Assembly (NCBI GenBank): GCA_964419335.1
Contig: CAYQOX010000015.1
Coordinates: 1-64,000 of the forward strand
Source: CAYQOX01 sp964419335
GTDB lineage: Bacteria; Hinthialibacterota; Hinthialibacteria; Hinthialibacterales; Hinthialibacteraceae
Length of the DNA stretch: 64,000 nucleotides
Reading direction: 5' to 3'
The position numbers and the translations under genes are program-made. Numbering within the stretch: the stretch's first letter is position 1; each line of letters begins with the position of its first letter. A model generated the notes under the pieces. The model saw nothing but the letters and a program-made list of their open reading frames with translations, ran no database searches and was not told the DNA's origin. This document shows, in pieces, positions 8,782-18,564 of this stretch.

Positions 8782-10221
8782 ATGGGAAAAAATACAGGCT
8801 TTTTAGAATATAAACGCGAAAAACCCCTCGAGGATCCGGTGGATGCAAGAATTAAAACCTACAAAGAATTCCACCACAATCTCCCCGTGGATAAATTACA
8901 AATCCAAGGGGCACGATGCATGGATTGCGGTGTGCCAACTTGTCATTGGGGTTGCCCTTTAGGCAACCTCATCCCCGATTGGAATGATCTCGTCTATCGC
9001 GACCGCTGGAAAGAAGCCATCGACCGCTTACACAAAACCAATAATTTCCCGGAATTCACCGGCCGGGTTTGTCCTGCCCCATGCGAAGAAGCATGCGTAC
9101 TTTCTATCAATGAGGATGCCGTCACCATAAAAGAAATTGAAAAAAGCATCATCGACTATGCTTTTCAACAAGGCTGGATTGTCCCCCAGCCTCCCAAATA
9201 CGAAACCGGCAAGCAGATCGCCGTCATCGGCTCCGGCCCCGCAGGTCTGGCCGCCGCCCAACAATTACGCCGAGTGGGTCATACGGTCACTCTCTTTGAA
9301 AAAAACGATCGCATCGGCGGCTTACTTCGTTATGGCATTCCCGATTTCAAAATGGAAAAATACCATATCGACCGCCGCATGAAACAAATGTTCGACGAAG
9401 GTGTTCAATTCAAAACCAATGTTAATGTCGGTGTGGATATCACCGCGGATGAACTCCGCCATCAATTCGACGCCGTAATCCTCACCGGCGGCGCTATGCA
9501 GGCCCGCGACCTCCCCATCGAAGGGCGAGAATTAGACGGGATTCACTTCGCCATGGAATTTCTTGAACAACAAAACCGCCGCCTCGCTGGCGATTCCATC
9601 CCCCCCGAACAAGAAATTCTCGCCACCAACAAAAATGTCGTCATTCTCGGCGGCGGCGATACCGGCGCCGACTGCCTTGGCACCTCTCTTCGCCAAGGCG
9701 CCAACCATGTCTATCAATTTGAAATTATGCCAAAACCCCCTTCCACCAGAACCGAAAGCATGCCCTGGCCCTATTGGCCTTTCATCCTCCGGACTTCCTC
9801 TTCCCACGAAGAAGGTGGAAAACGCGACTGGAGCGTTTGCACCAAAAAATTCGAAGGGGATAATGGCCGGGTCACCCGTCTTCATGCCGTTAAAATCGAA
9901 TTTGGCGAACCTGGAGCGGATGGACGCCGCCCCATGCAAGAAATCCCTGGGACTGAATTTACCCTCGATGTCGACCTCGTCTTACTGGCGATGGGCTTCA
10001 CTGGCCCGGTTAAGACCGGCTTAATCAGTGATTTAGGCCTCGAACTCACAGAACGCGGCAATGTCAAGATCGACGAAAATTATCATACCAGCATCCCGGG
10101 CATCTACGCCGCAGGCGATATGTCCCGTGGAGCCTCCTTGGTCGTCTGGGCAATCGCCGATGGACGCAAAGCCGCCAAAGCTGCGGACGAATCTCTCATG
10201 GGCTTCACCGAATTGGAGTAG
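8782..10221 (+). CDS. gltD: glutamate synthase small subunit
   Basis: This 479-residue iron-sulphur flavoprotein transfers electrons from NAD(P)H through FAD and 4Fe-4S clusters to GltB. The N-terminal cluster cysteines are in CMDCGVPTCHWGCPLGN and CPAPCEEAC. The FAD dinucleotide fold is IGSGPAGLAAAQ and the NAD(P)H fold is ILGGGDTGADCLGT. The C-terminal GIYAAGDMSRGASLVVWAI is the usual flavin-binding end of the family. The Shine-Dalgarno GAGGTG overlaps the end of gltB, showing tight coupling. A strong stem-loop lies 50 bases after the stop. Confidence 0.97.
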   Translation: MGKNTGFLEYKREKPLEDPVDARIKTYKEFHHNLPVDKLQIQGARCMDCGVPTCHWGCPLGNLIPDWNDLVYRDRWKEAIDRLHKTNNFPEFTGRVCPAPCEEACVLSINEDAVTIKEIEKSIIDYAFQQGWIVPQPPKYETGKQIAVIGSGPAGLAAAQQLRRVGHTVTLFEKNDRIGGLLRYGIPDFKMEKYHIDRRMKQMFDEGVQFKTNVNVGVDITADELRHQFDAVILTGGAMQARDLPIEGRELDGIHFAMEFLEQQNRRLAGDSIPPEQEILATNKNVVILGGGDTGADCLGTSLRQGANHVYQFEIMPKPPSTRTESMPWPYWPFILRTSSSHEEGGKRDWSVCTKKFEGDNGRVTRLHAVKIEFGEPGADGRRPMQEIPGTEFTLDVDLVLLAMGFTGPVKTGLISDLGLELTERGNVKIDENYHTSIPGIYAAGDMSRGASLVVWAIADGRKAAKAADESLMGFTELE

Positions 10222-10908
10222 TGCCCTTTTTTAAACAACGGGAGCAATGCCCATTACACAATATTGTCCCGATAAGAAACGGCCGAACATTTCGATAGGC
10301 CGTTTCTTATCAAAATGATATTCTTTTTTCTCATTCTCTCTATTTTTTGGTATCATGAATAAAAGAAGAAAATGTAAATCATTTACGAGTTCATCACACA
10401 AAGAAAAAGTTTCTTGCCAATTACAGCAAAGTACGATACACGTATATATGGGCATACCATAAACCTCGTTCCATAAGATAAAGTGTTTTAATGGCGTGTA
10501 GCGAATACAAAAATTATAATTTCAAGTTGTCAATCAGACACAGTTTTAATTATGCGTAAATTACTCACTACACGAATCCCGTATGAATTCACTTTCCCAT
10601 GTAACGCGATCAGATACCTCGTTACATAACTCACCCTATTTTCGTTCTTTCTTAGTTCAAATAGATCAACTGGCTTTTTCACAAGAGTGAGACAAGAAAA
10701 AATCTCAGTGTTCCACTTTGGCACACGATTTAAACACATCACGCTCTTAAACAAGGATTTAAAAATTGGGTGAACTTTAATAAAGTTGGTATTTTCAGTC
10801 ATGTTTAAACATACTTAAAACTTGGTATAACACTTGCTTAACTCATAGTAGCAATACATCAGTATGTAAGAACCCAACGGAGAAACGATTCTAGAAAAGG
10901 ATTTAATT
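10222..10908. other. 687-base intergenic region between gltD and the sigma factor gene
   Basis: AT-rich DNA without a convincing gene. Two minus-strand open frames (10231-10455 and 10530-10802) have neither ribosome binding sites nor recognisable protein character. A long inverted repeat sits at 10271-10311. A 12-base palindrome ATGTTTAAACAT is at 10801-10812, about 100 bases before the sigma factor start. No confident promoter was identified. Confidence 0.6.
10271..10311 (+). terminator. 14-bp stem-loop downstream of gltD
   Basis: GATAAGAAACGGCC at 10271-10284 pairs perfectly with GGCCGTTTCTTATC at 10298-10311 around a 13-base loop. It lies 50 bases after gltD. A U-rich run does not follow immediately (AAAATGATATTCTTTTTT), so it may end or stabilise the gltBD transcript rather than being a textbook intrinsic terminator. 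Confidence 0.55.
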
Positions 10909-12381
10909 ATGTATACACCCAACGACACGAAACTCCATGACGAACTGGAAGCATTGGAATCACTTCCAGACAATCTCACGGAAGTAGATCTGGAGATGGA
11001 ATCTGAGGAGGATAATCCAGAACTACAATCCGTAGAACTAAAAGAACAAAAGAAACCCAAAAAGAAAAAAGCATCCAAACGCACCGAGCAAGATCGTGCG
11101 CTTACATATAACCCTGTAAAAGAATACCTCCGCGAGATCAGTAATTATCCTTTGCTGGATCGCGAAGAAGAAATCCGCATTTACGAGCGCATTAACCAGG
11201 GGCGTCAAATGCTGGGACAGGGCCTCTCTTTTTCTCGCACCGCCATGCGGGAATTAGAAAAGATGATCGAAGAACTCGAAAGCGGGGTTCGCTCACCCCA
11301 TACAACCTTCCGCAATCCCGACGCGGGGCGAACCCGCCGTAAGACCGAACTGAGCAAAGCCGTCAAGGAAATGAAAAAACAAATCCGCACGATTTTGCGC
11401 GGTTTCCGCGAGGAAGATTCTGGTCAACTTTCAGAACGTCAACTGGAAAACCGCTACAAGAAATGGGCGAATATCATCAACGACATGGACTTGGACATTA
11501 ACGCCCTGTGGCGCTTAACACGCGAAGTGCGCGAAACCTATCGCCAAATGAAAGAGATGCCGCCCAAAGAACGTGACCAATTCGTCCAAGAATTGGGCGA
11601 TTCACCCAAGCGCCTCAAAAAGGCCAATCTCTTCATTCGCGAAGGGCTGAAAGAAATCCGCGATGCGCGCCAAGCCATGATTCGCGGCAACTTACGGCTC
11701 GTCGTTTCTGTCGCCAAACGCTACAAACACTGCGGCATCCCTATGCTGGACTTGATCCAGGAAGGGAACCTGGGTCTTACCCGCGCCGTGGATAAATTTG
11801 ACGCGAGCCGCGGCACCAAGTTCAGCACTTATGCCGTTTGGTGGATTCGCCAAAGTATCTCTCGTGCGGTCAAGCAACAGAGGCGGACGATCCGCCTCCC
11901 GACCGGGGTAACCGACCAAATCGCACAAGTCGATCGCGCCAACACCGAACTTACGCAAAAATTGGGTCGTCAACCCTCGGTAGCCGAGTTAGCCGAGCAA
12001 TTAGAAATGGAAGAGGATCGGGTCGCCGATCTTCTCGGCTGGCAGCAAGATCCGCTCTCTCTCGAAACCCCAGTTCGAGAAGACCGGGAAACCACTATCG
12101 GCGAGCTGATTAAGGATAACAACGAAGTACCCGCGGATTCACGCATGATCCATAATGTCTTGGATCAACGCATCGAAAATGTGCTGGGGCAACTTTCGGA
12201 ACGCGAAGAAACCATTCTTCGGCTGCGCTATGGCTTAAGCGACGGCAAAGTTTGGAAACTGGGCGATATCGGTAAACGCTTCGGTATCACCCGCGAACGC
12301 GTTCGCCAAATCGAGCAACGCGCGATTCGTAAACTTCGCCACCCCAACCGCGCACGGGAAATCCGCGATTTCCTTAACTAA
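10909..12381 (+). CDS. RNA polymerase sigma factor, RpoD/SigA family
   Basis: This 490-residue sigma-70 protein has an acidic then lysine-rich N-terminus (about 1-60). Region 1.2 is in the segment PVKEYLREISNYPLL. Regions 2.1-2.4 include GNLRLVVSVAKRY, DLIQEGNLGLTRAVDKFD and the -10 reading part STYAVWWIRQSISRAV. Region 3 follows the RRTIRLP boundary, and region 4 has the -35 helix-turn-helix GITRERVRQIEQRAIRKLRH. A charged insert of about 150 residues lies between regions 1.2 and 2, as in many primary sigma factors, though it is shorter than in E. coli RpoD and no clear region 1.1 is seen. It is probably the housekeeping sigma factor or a close RpoS-like paralogue; the sequence alone does not decide. 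GAAAAGGAT precedes the ATG. A strong bidirectional terminator follows. Confidence 0.93.
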   Translation: MYTPNDTKLHDELEALESLPDNLTEVDLEMESEEDNPELQSVELKEQKKPKKKKASKRTEQDRALTYNPVKEYLREISNYPLLDREEEIRIYERINQGRQMLGQGLSFSRTAMRELEKMIEELESGVRSPHTTFRNPDAGRTRRKTELSKAVKEMKKQIRTILRGFREEDSGQLSERQLENRYKKWANIINDMDLDINALWRLTREVRETYRQMKEMPPKERDQFVQELGDSPKRLKKANLFIREGLKEIRDARQAMIRGNLRLVVSVAKRYKHCGIPMLDLIQEGNLGLTRAVDKFDASRGTKFSTYAVWWIRQSISRAVKQQRRTIRLPTGVTDQIAQVDRANTELTQKLGRQPSVAELAEQLEMEEDRVADLLGWQQDPLSLETPVREDRETTIGELIKDNNEVPADSRMIHNVLDQRIENVLGQLSEREETILRLRYGLSDGKVWKLGDIGKRFGITRERVRQIEQRAIRKLRHPNRAREIRDFLN

Positions 12382-12410
12382 TACTTCACTTCTCTGCGTG
12401 ATTTCACCCA

Positions 12411-12445
12411 GGGGGATGGTTTAAATGAACCATCCCCCATTTTAC
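12411..12445. terminator. bidirectional intrinsic terminator
   Basis: GGGGGATGGTT (12411-12421) pairs with AACCATCCCCC (12428-12438) around a six-base loop and is followed by ATTTTACTTAT. It sits between the convergent sigma factor and STAS genes, so it can serve both. Confidence 0.85.
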
Positions 12446-12465
12446 TTATAATTATTTAAGAGATT

Positions 12466-12813
12466 TTACGTATGGAAGGATTGCAGGGCCGTATCAAAAT
12501 CATTGTACATTTCCAACACGCGGTCCAGGCGGGTAATATGAAGTATATTGGCAACACAAGGCTGCACATGCAATAATTTTAATGCCCCCCCATTCTTTTC
12601 GATCTCCCGGTACGTGGTAATAATATACCCTAACACCGAACTGCTGATGTAAGTCACATTCTCCAAATCAAAGAGAAAAAACTTTCTACCCTCACTCAAC
12701 AACACATCAATCGCTTCCCTGATATTCTCAGGTTCATTTAGATGATCTTCATCAAACGACAAAACAACCACATTTCCATGTTCAGACTTTTGTATCTGCA
12801 TTCTAATCGCCAT
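12466..12813 (-). CDS. STAS-domain protein (anti-sigma factor antagonist type)
   Basis: The 115-residue product is a single STAS domain. Its core FDLENVTYISSSVLGYIITTYREI resembles the region of SpoIIAA/RsbV proteins that carries the phosphorylatable serine, here within a run SSS. Such proteins bind anti-sigma kinases or other partners in a phosphorylation-dependent way. No partner kinase of the RsbW type is beside it; the neighbouring genes are a sigma-70 factor (convergent) and an unrelated metabolic gene. No strong ribosome binding site precedes ATG 12813; a second in-frame methionine is four codons further in. Confidence 0.85.
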   Translation of the reverse strand: MAIRMQIQKSEHGNVVVLSFDEDHLNEPENIREAIDVLLSEGRKFFLFDLENVTYISSSVLGYIITTYREIEKNGGALKLLHVQPCVANILHITRLDRVLEMYNDFDTALQSFHT

Positions 12814-12958
12814 AAGGCTGCTATGCTATTTTTCATGAATTGTAAAAAACTATATTTGAACCGATCCCTCAATTTGCCGTAAAAAAAACTTGCAATTATT
12901 ATAACAAGTAAATTCAAAAAGAAAAGCAAATGATCTATCTTTCTAATTAATTTACCTT

Positions 12959-14125
12959 TTACTTCTTCGCTGCTTCCAAAGCCTCGTTCAAGGCTTCCAC
13001 CAAATCATCAGGATGCTCTATCCCTACCGAGATTCGCACCGTCCCCGGTGTCAGCCCCGCTTCCATACGCGCTTTCTCCGGCATAGAAGCATGACTCATC
13101 GTCCATGGCTGCTCGATCAAAGATTCCACTCCCCCCAAGGATTCCGCCAGCGAAAACAACCGAACCGCATGAAAAAACGTTCGTGGATCCACCTTCTCCA
13201 TATCCAATTCACAAGAAACCATCCCCCCAAATCCCTTCATCTGTTTTTTCGCTAATTCATGCTGAGGATGGCTCTCCAATCCTGGATAATACGTCTTCTT
13301 CACATCGGGATGCGAATCTAAAAAACGGGCGATGGCCATCGCCCCCCGCTGATGCGCTTCCATCCGCTGAGGCAAAGTCTTCACCCCCCGCAACACCAGC
13401 CAGGCATCAAACGGTGAACAGGCCACCCCTAGCGTATTGACATAAAAATCCACCCGCTCGGCCAAATCATCATCCTCCACGACAATCGCTCCCCCCACCA
13501 CATCACTATGCCCGTTGATATACTTCGTCGTGGAATGAACAATAATATCGACGCCAAATTCAAACGGTTTCTGAAAATAAGGCGATAAGAAGGTATTATC
13601 ACAAATCGAGATCAGGTTATTTTCCTTTGCAATCGCAGTCACCGCCTCGATATCCACGATATTAAGCAAGGGATTCGACGGCGTCTCTATCCACACCCCC
13701 TTCGTATTAGGCTGGATCGCTTTTCGTACATTCTCCGCATCTCCCATCTCCACAAACGAAAACTCCAACCCAAAATTCTTGAAACCTTCCGTAAAGAGAC
13801 GATAACTCCCCCCATAAATATCATTCGCCGCTACGATATGATCCCCTTTCTGAAAGAGAAACAACAAGGCAGCTTCCGCCGCCATCCCCGTACACGTCGA
13901 CCATGCGTATTTCCCACCCTCTAATGCCGCAAGATTCTCCGATAACGCGGTCCGGGTTGGATTTCCCGATCGTGTATAATCATAGCCTTTGTTCTTTTCG
14001 ATCTCATCAAAGAAAAAAGTCGAACTGGGGTAAATGGGAGTCGTCACCGAGTTAAAACTCGTATCTTTCATAACTCCTGTATGAACCGCTGTCGTCTCAA
14101 AATGTTTTTTTTTCTGCTTGGACAT
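12959..14125 (-). CDS. metB: cystathionine gamma-synthase/lyase family PLP enzyme
   Basis: This 388-residue enzyme belongs to the Cys/Met-metabolism PLP family, which makes or cleaves cystathionine in trans-sulphuration. The PLP lysine is Lys201 in HSTTKYINGHSDVVGG. Other family marks are YDYTRSGNPTR, ETPSNPLLNIVDI and the C-terminal SLGGVESLIEQPWTMSHAS. The family does not separate gamma-synthase, gamma-lyase and O-acetylhomoserine sulphhydrylase reliably by eye; gamma-synthase is the best guess. The open frame extends to a GTG at 14140, but GAGAAAGG lies just upstream of ATG 14125, which I take as the start. It is monocistronic, with AT-rich flanks. Confidence 0.88.
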   Translation of the reverse strand: MSKQKKKHFETTAVHTGVMKDTSFNSVTTPIYPSSTFFFDEIEKNKGYDYTRSGNPTRTALSENLAALEGGKYAWSTCTGMAAEAALLFLFQKGDHIVAANDIYGGSYRLFTEGFKNFGLEFSFVEMGDAENVRKAIQPNTKGVWIETPSNPLLNIVDIEAVTAIAKENNLISICDNTFLSPYFQKPFEFGVDIIVHSTTKYINGHSDVVGGAIVVEDDDLAERVDFYVNTLGVACSPFDAWLVLRGVKTLPQRMEAHQRGAMAIARFLDSHPDVKKTYYPGLESHPQHELAKKQMKGFGGMVSCELDMEKVDPRTFFHAVRLFSLAESLGGVESLIEQPWTMSHASMPEKARMEAGLTPGTVRISVGIEHPDDLVEALNEALEAAKK

Positions 14126-14333
14126 AATGACCTTTCTCACATTCCCTTCAAATAAAAATGGTTGAATAAAAAAAATCTGGATTAATAGTCATTGACCATA
14201 TTAAACCAGATAAAGATTATCAGAATTATAACCTTTTATTTGAATTTGTCAAAAAGAGAAAAATTTAGTTTGCCCAACGCTTGCCATTCACCCTCTTTAA
14301 CTGAACTTTTTACTGCTTGAGAAACCACATATT

Positions 14334-15782
14334 CTATTCATAATCTTTCCCATTAAGACTCTGCAACACAGAAATTTGCCAATTTTCCAACTCTTTTTTC
14401 ATTGCCTCCACGATCTGTACACGTTCTTCCACCACATTATTTTCCTCCTCGGGATCCTTCTCCAGATTGTATAACTCATATTTTACCGTATCCTCATCCC
14501 TCTGAATTCGATGCAATTTCCACGGCCATTTCAACCACGCCGCATGTCCTGGAAACCGATCCTCCGGCACTTCTTCATCAATCCTGGCCGATTCCAGCCG
14601 CAAGCGCGATATCTTACTATATTGTTGCCCTTCCTGCTGGGCTTCCAATAATTCCTGCATCCACTCTTTGCTTGGTGTGATCATCCCTCTTCTCTTATAA
14701 CTCCAAAAGCCGATTGGCTCGGGACGTTCTTCCATTTCATTTCGCAGCAATGGCGCAAGGCTGATCCCATCCAAGGGAGGCTGCCTCTCTAAATCCACCC
14801 CCACAATATCCAATAAGGTGGGATAAATATCCGACGTTGTGCAGGGAATATTGCTCTGCCTTGGCGTTTCAATATGTCCTGGCCACTCCAACATAGCAGG
14901 AACCCGCAGTCCCCCTTCATAGATATCCCCTTTGTTTCCACGCCCTCCAGTCGCACCCAGATTAGGCAATCCACCATTATCACTGCAATACCACAGAATC
15001 GTATCCTCATGAAGTTGAAGAGACCGAAGTTCTTTCCTCAATTTCCCAAAAGCACGGTCCATCCCGGTAATTTCTCCATAAAAATGCTGTAATTTCTCCG
15101 ACTCATCTGCATATGGCTCACGGTCTTCTTCCACCGCCTGATGGGGTGAATGAGGCGAGCCAAACCAAACCACCGCCAGGAAGGGACGTTCACTCTCCGC
15201 ATGCTTACGAATAAATTGAATCGCCGCATCCACGGTGACCATGGAACTTTCCCCCGACATGGGAACCGCATCTCCCTCTTTACTCAAAATGGGATCATTA
15301 TCAAAGAAATTGGGAGCCGACACCCATTCGTCAAATCCACTGGCAGCGGGATTAACCGGACTTCCATTTTGTACGGAACCCAAATGCCATTTCCCAAAAT
15401 GCCCGGTCACATAACCAGCGGTCTTCAACGCCTCCGCAATGGTGATTTCCTGAGGACGCAGAGTATTCCCCCAAGAAAAACACCCAAACCGATTAGGGTT
15501 CCTTCCGGTCAACACACTCCCCCGCGTGGGCGAGCAAATCGGCGCCGCTGCATAAAAACGATCGAACCGCAGCGATTCCTTCGCCATCGCATCAAAGTGA
15601 GGCGTCTGTAAGACCGGGTGTCCGTAATACCCCATATCTCCCCAGCCTTGATCATCCGCCATACATAATACGATATTCGGCTTTGCCTTCTTCTCTTGGT
15701 TAGCCAAAGTAATAAACGGCTGGGCTAACAAACAATATCCCGTACCAACAGTTTTTAGAAAGTCGCGCCGTGTCGTCATCAT
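14334..15782 (-). CDS. Tat-exported sulfatase
   Basis: The 482-residue protein starts with a twin-arginine signal (TTRRDFLKTVGTG, followed by a hydrophobic stretch) and continues with the type I sulfatase fold: metal-binding MADDQGWGD, the formylglycine motif CSPTRGSVLTGR with Cys83, and TGHFGKWHLG. It should hydrolyse sulphate esters, probably of a polysaccharide or glycan, in the periplasm. Cys83 must be oxidised to formylglycine; no formylglycine-generating enzyme or clear anaerobic sulfatase maturase is in the window. GGGGAGGAAG precedes two adjacent ATG codons (15782 and 15779). The substrate cannot be told from sequence. The gene stands alone between metB and the IMPACT/OPT pair. Confidence 0.93.
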   Translation of the reverse strand: MMTTRRDFLKTVGTGYCLLAQPFITLANQEKKAKPNIVLCMADDQGWGDMGYYGHPVLQTPHFDAMAKESLRFDRFYAAAPICSPTRGSVLTGRNPNRFGCFSWGNTLRPQEITIAEALKTAGYVTGHFGKWHLGSVQNGSPVNPAASGFDEWVSAPNFFDNDPILSKEGDAVPMSGESSMVTVDAAIQFIRKHAESERPFLAVVWFGSPHSPHQAVEEDREPYADESEKLQHFYGEITGMDRAFGKLRKELRSLQLHEDTILWYCSDNGGLPNLGATGGRGNKGDIYEGGLRVPAMLEWPGHIETPRQSNIPCTTSDIYPTLLDIVGVDLERQPPLDGISLAPLLRNEMEERPEPIGFWSYKRRGMITPSKEWMQELLEAQQEGQQYSKISRLRLESARIDEEVPEDRFPGHAAWLKWPWKLHRIQRDEDTVKYELYNLEKDPEEENNVVEERVQIVEAMKKELENWQISVLQSLNGKDYE

Positions 15783-15829
15783 CTTCCTCCCCGTTCTTCA
15801 TTTCAAAGTAGATCGAAAATCCTATTCTC

Positions 15830-16438
15830 TCACTCGTCTTTTTGAATTTCAATCATACCATTCGACAATTGATGGATCGCCTCCGTCAAGGGCTCCAACT
15901 TAGAAACGGGAAGTTCTCCCTTCATCACCACATGTTCCACAAAAGTCTCTTGCACATCCCGTACATCATATTCTTGGAGCACCCGCTGCACCTGGTTATG
16001 ATACGTATAGGGAACCACCATGCTAAAACGGACTTTATCCAGTTTCTCCTCGACCGGCAAACGCTCCATCACCAACTTGGCCGAATCAGAATACGCTGAC
16101 ACCAATCCCCCCGTTCCCAATTTGGTTCCTCCAAAGTAGCGACTCACCACCACAACCACATCACCAACTCCGCTTCCTCGCAAAACCGAAAGCACCGGCG
16201 GCCCTGAGGTCCCGCTCGGTTCCCCATCGTCGCTCATTCCTTCCGTCACACTCGCCCCAGAACCAATCCGAAACGCATAGACATGATGGGTCGCATCCGG
16301 CATCTCTTCACGAATCCGCTGCACAAACGCTTTGGCTTCTTCCGCGCTTGCTACCGCGCCAGCCGTCGCGATAAAGCGGGAATTCTTCACTCGATGCTCT
16401 ATTCGTATCGTCTCACGAGGAACGAAATAGCCATTCAT
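15830..16438 (-). CDS. yigZ: IMPACT/YigZ family protein
   Basis: The 202-residue product matches YigZ/IMPACT: an N-terminal ribosomal-S5-like domain with ATHHVYAFRIG, SDDGEPSGTSGPPVL and VVVVSRYFGGTKLGTGGL, and a smaller C-terminal DUF1949-type domain. The eukaryotic relative regulates translation through GCN1; the bacterial role is uncertain. The open frame can be extended to 16480 inside the OPT gene, but ATG 16438 lies two bases after the OPT stop and starts the conserved sequence (MNGYFVPRETI), so the genes are probably translated together. Confidence 0.9.
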   Translation of the reverse strand: MNGYFVPRETIRIEHRVKNSRFIATAGAVASAEEAKAFVQRIREEMPDATHHVYAFRIGSGASVTEGMSDDGEPSGTSGPPVLSVLRGSGVGDVVVVVSRYFGGTKLGTGGLVSAYSDSAKLVMERLPVEEKLDKVRFSMVVPYTYHNQVQRVLQEYDVRDVQETFVEHVVMKGELPVSKLEPLTEAIHQLSNGMIEIQKDE

Positions 16439-16440
16439 AA

Positions 16441-18324
16441 TCAACTTCGTGCAAAATGCCGTGACTGCCAAACAATCCACACCATCACCAAGCCCAGCAT
16501 GACAATTGAAAGCAGGTCACCCCCCAGCGGACCTAAACCGCTTCCCCAATCCCAGGTTCGATACTCCATGTAAGCCAGAAACCCGAGAAACACACCCGCC
16601 AACGACTCTCCCGCAATAACCCCCGAAGAAACCAACACTCCGTTGCGTTGCAGGGAGACTGCATTTTTCAGCCGTGACAAACAGAAATGCAGCAATCCTC
16701 CCAAGAAAATGGGCACCGAGAGTTCTAAAGGAAGATAAATCCCTACCGCCACCGGCATGACATGCAAACGAACATGAATCCCCCCTCGTGCGAATAAAAA
16801 ATCCAGAAGCAGTATAAACACCCCAATACCAATCCCTATGCCTACCATCCCCCACGGCAGCTGGCCATTTCCAAAAAATCCATCCACCAGCGAAGCAAAT
16901 AATCCAGCCTGCGGCGCAGGCAACTCACGTCCGCCAATTCCTCCCGTGCCTTGATTTAAAGAACCCTCATGCAACACTGACATCACCGGGGCGAGTATAA
17001 AAGCCGCCGCCAGCACTCCCAAGATTTGCAATATCTGCTGGCTGCGCGGACGCGCTTTCAACAAATACCCTGTCTTCAAATCGTTGCAAACATCGCCGGA
17101 AGTACAAGCCACGCAGCATACCACCCCCGCAACTCCCAAGGTCGCCAAAATCCCTTCTGTTCCTGAATAGCCAAACAGGTAAATCAGCAGCCCTGTGATC
17201 AAAATCGTCGTAATCGTCATCCCCGATACTGGACTATTGGAGTTCCCCACCAAACCCACAATATAACTCGCCACCGCGGTAAAAAAGAACGCCATCACAA
17301 TCATAATCACGGTCACCAACACGGTAATACTTAAATGCCGATCTAAAAAGATGTAATAAAATCCAAAGATCAATCCAATGCATACCAACGTAAACAGGCT
17401 TAACGCCTTCCCCCCCAAATTCACTTCCGTCTCTTCTTCCTGCGTTTCAACCTTTCTCCGGTATTGCGAGAAAAGATCCTTCACCGCATACACCAAACCA
17501 TTCCGCACACGCCAAATCGAATAAACCCCACCGACGACCATGGTGCCCACTCCAATATAACGCACTTGCGTCGACCATAACTTTTCTGCCGCCTCTATCG
17601 CACTAAGAGAGGGATCCGCCTTCAGCAATGGAATAACCACTAACCATCCAATCGCACCCCCTAAAAAAATTTGCATCGCCACCGGCAAGCCCACAATCAC
17701 TCCCACCGACACCAACGCTGGAGAAATATCCAATCCAAAATAAAACGCTCGGTTGGAGGCAAAAAACGCCCCTGCCACACTCCCTTTCAACAAACCAAAT
17801 AGAGAAACCAGAAACTTAAAACCCCCCCCAACCATCAACCCACTAAACACCAAAAACGATCCCGAGCGGGTTTCTCCTCGCGTATCACTTTCCCCCGCTC
17901 GTAACACTTCTGCACACGCGATCCCCTCGGGATACTTCAACTCAGGACTCTCCACAATAAACACCCGCCGCATCGGGATCATAAACAAGATCCCCAACAA
18001 ACCACCTGATAACGCAATCACACCCGTCGTCCAAAAATCAAAATCTTCCCACACCCCAATCATCACCAAGGCCGGCATGGTAAAAATAATTCCCGCTGCC
18101 AACGATTCCCCCGCCGAAGCGCTCGTCTGCACCAAGTTGGCTTCAAGGATTGACTTGCGCCGAAACACGCCCTGCAACACCCCCATCGCAATCACCGCCG
18201 CTGGAATCGACGCCGATACCGTCATCCCGGCCCGCAAGCCCAAATACACATTGGCAGCCCCCATCACCACCGATAAAATCAACCCCATCACAATGGCTGT
18301 GATTGTCAATTCCTGATTCTTCAT
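16441..18324 (-). CDS. OPT family oligopeptide transporter
   Basis: A 627-residue polytopic membrane protein with the features of bacterial OPT transporters: N-terminal NVYLGLRAGMTVSASIPAAV, then KYPEGIACAEVLRAGE, and SPVSGMTITTILITG in the middle, with about 14-16 hydrophobic segments. OPT carriers import oligopeptides or, in the YSL branch, metal chelates, using a proton gradient. The first helix begins right after the start and MKNQELTITA is a natural N-terminus. The gene runs directly into the IMPACT-family gene. Upstream is a MITE-like element that could have altered its promoter. Confidence 0.9.
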   Translation of the reverse strand: MKNQELTITAIVMGLILSVVMGAANVYLGLRAGMTVSASIPAAVIAMGVLQGVFRRKSILEANLVQTSASAGESLAAGIIFTMPALVMIGVWEDFDFWTTGVIALSGGLLGILFMIPMRRVFIVESPELKYPEGIACAEVLRAGESDTRGETRSGSFLVFSGLMVGGGFKFLVSLFGLLKGSVAGAFFASNRAFYFGLDISPALVSVGVIVGLPVAMQIFLGGAIGWLVVIPLLKADPSLSAIEAAEKLWSTQVRYIGVGTMVVGGVYSIWRVRNGLVYAVKDLFSQYRRKVETQEEETEVNLGGKALSLFTLVCIGLIFGFYYIFLDRHLSITVLVTVIMIVMAFFFTAVASYIVGLVGNSNSPVSGMTITTILITGLLIYLFGYSGTEGILATLGVAGVVCCVACTSGDVCNDLKTGYLLKARPRSQQILQILGVLAAAFILAPVMSVLHEGSLNQGTGGIGGRELPAPQAGLFASLVDGFFGNGQLPWGMVGIGIGIGVFILLLDFLFARGGIHVRLHVMPVAVGIYLPLELSVPIFLGGLLHFCLSRLKNAVSLQRNGVLVSSGVIAGESLAGVFLGFLAYMEYRTWDWGSGLGPLGGDLLSIVMLGLVMVWIVWQSRHFARS

Positions 18325-18556
18325 CTATCCTTTTCCCTCATAAGCAGGATCGAGTTCGTCCAACCCCTATCAATCCACCTTAATCAGTAGGCCAGACTCA
18401 TTTTTTTTATAAAACTCATTGGTTCCTATCGACTTGGAGTATGCGTTTTTTATCGCCTCGAGTCAACTTGTATATAATCCAACGCTCTTTAGAGTTTGTT
18501 TATGAATAGGACTATTTCTGTAGCTTTAATTGAAAGGAATGAAATGGGAAAGAATA
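18325..18556. other. intergenic region upstream of the OPT gene
   Basis: AT-rich leader of the OPT transporter gene up to the MITE target duplication. No gene or confident promoter was recognised. Confidence 0.5.
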
Positions 18557-18564
18557 TAAAAGAT

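Noticed and set aside
10530..10802. 90-codon minus-strand open frame between gltD and the sigma factor
   Set aside because: There is no ribosome binding site, the composition matches intergenic DNA and the sequence lacks protein character.
14126..14333. SAM riboswitch upstream of the cystathionine gene
   Set aside because: The leader is short and AT-rich and shows none of the conserved SAM-riboswitch helices.
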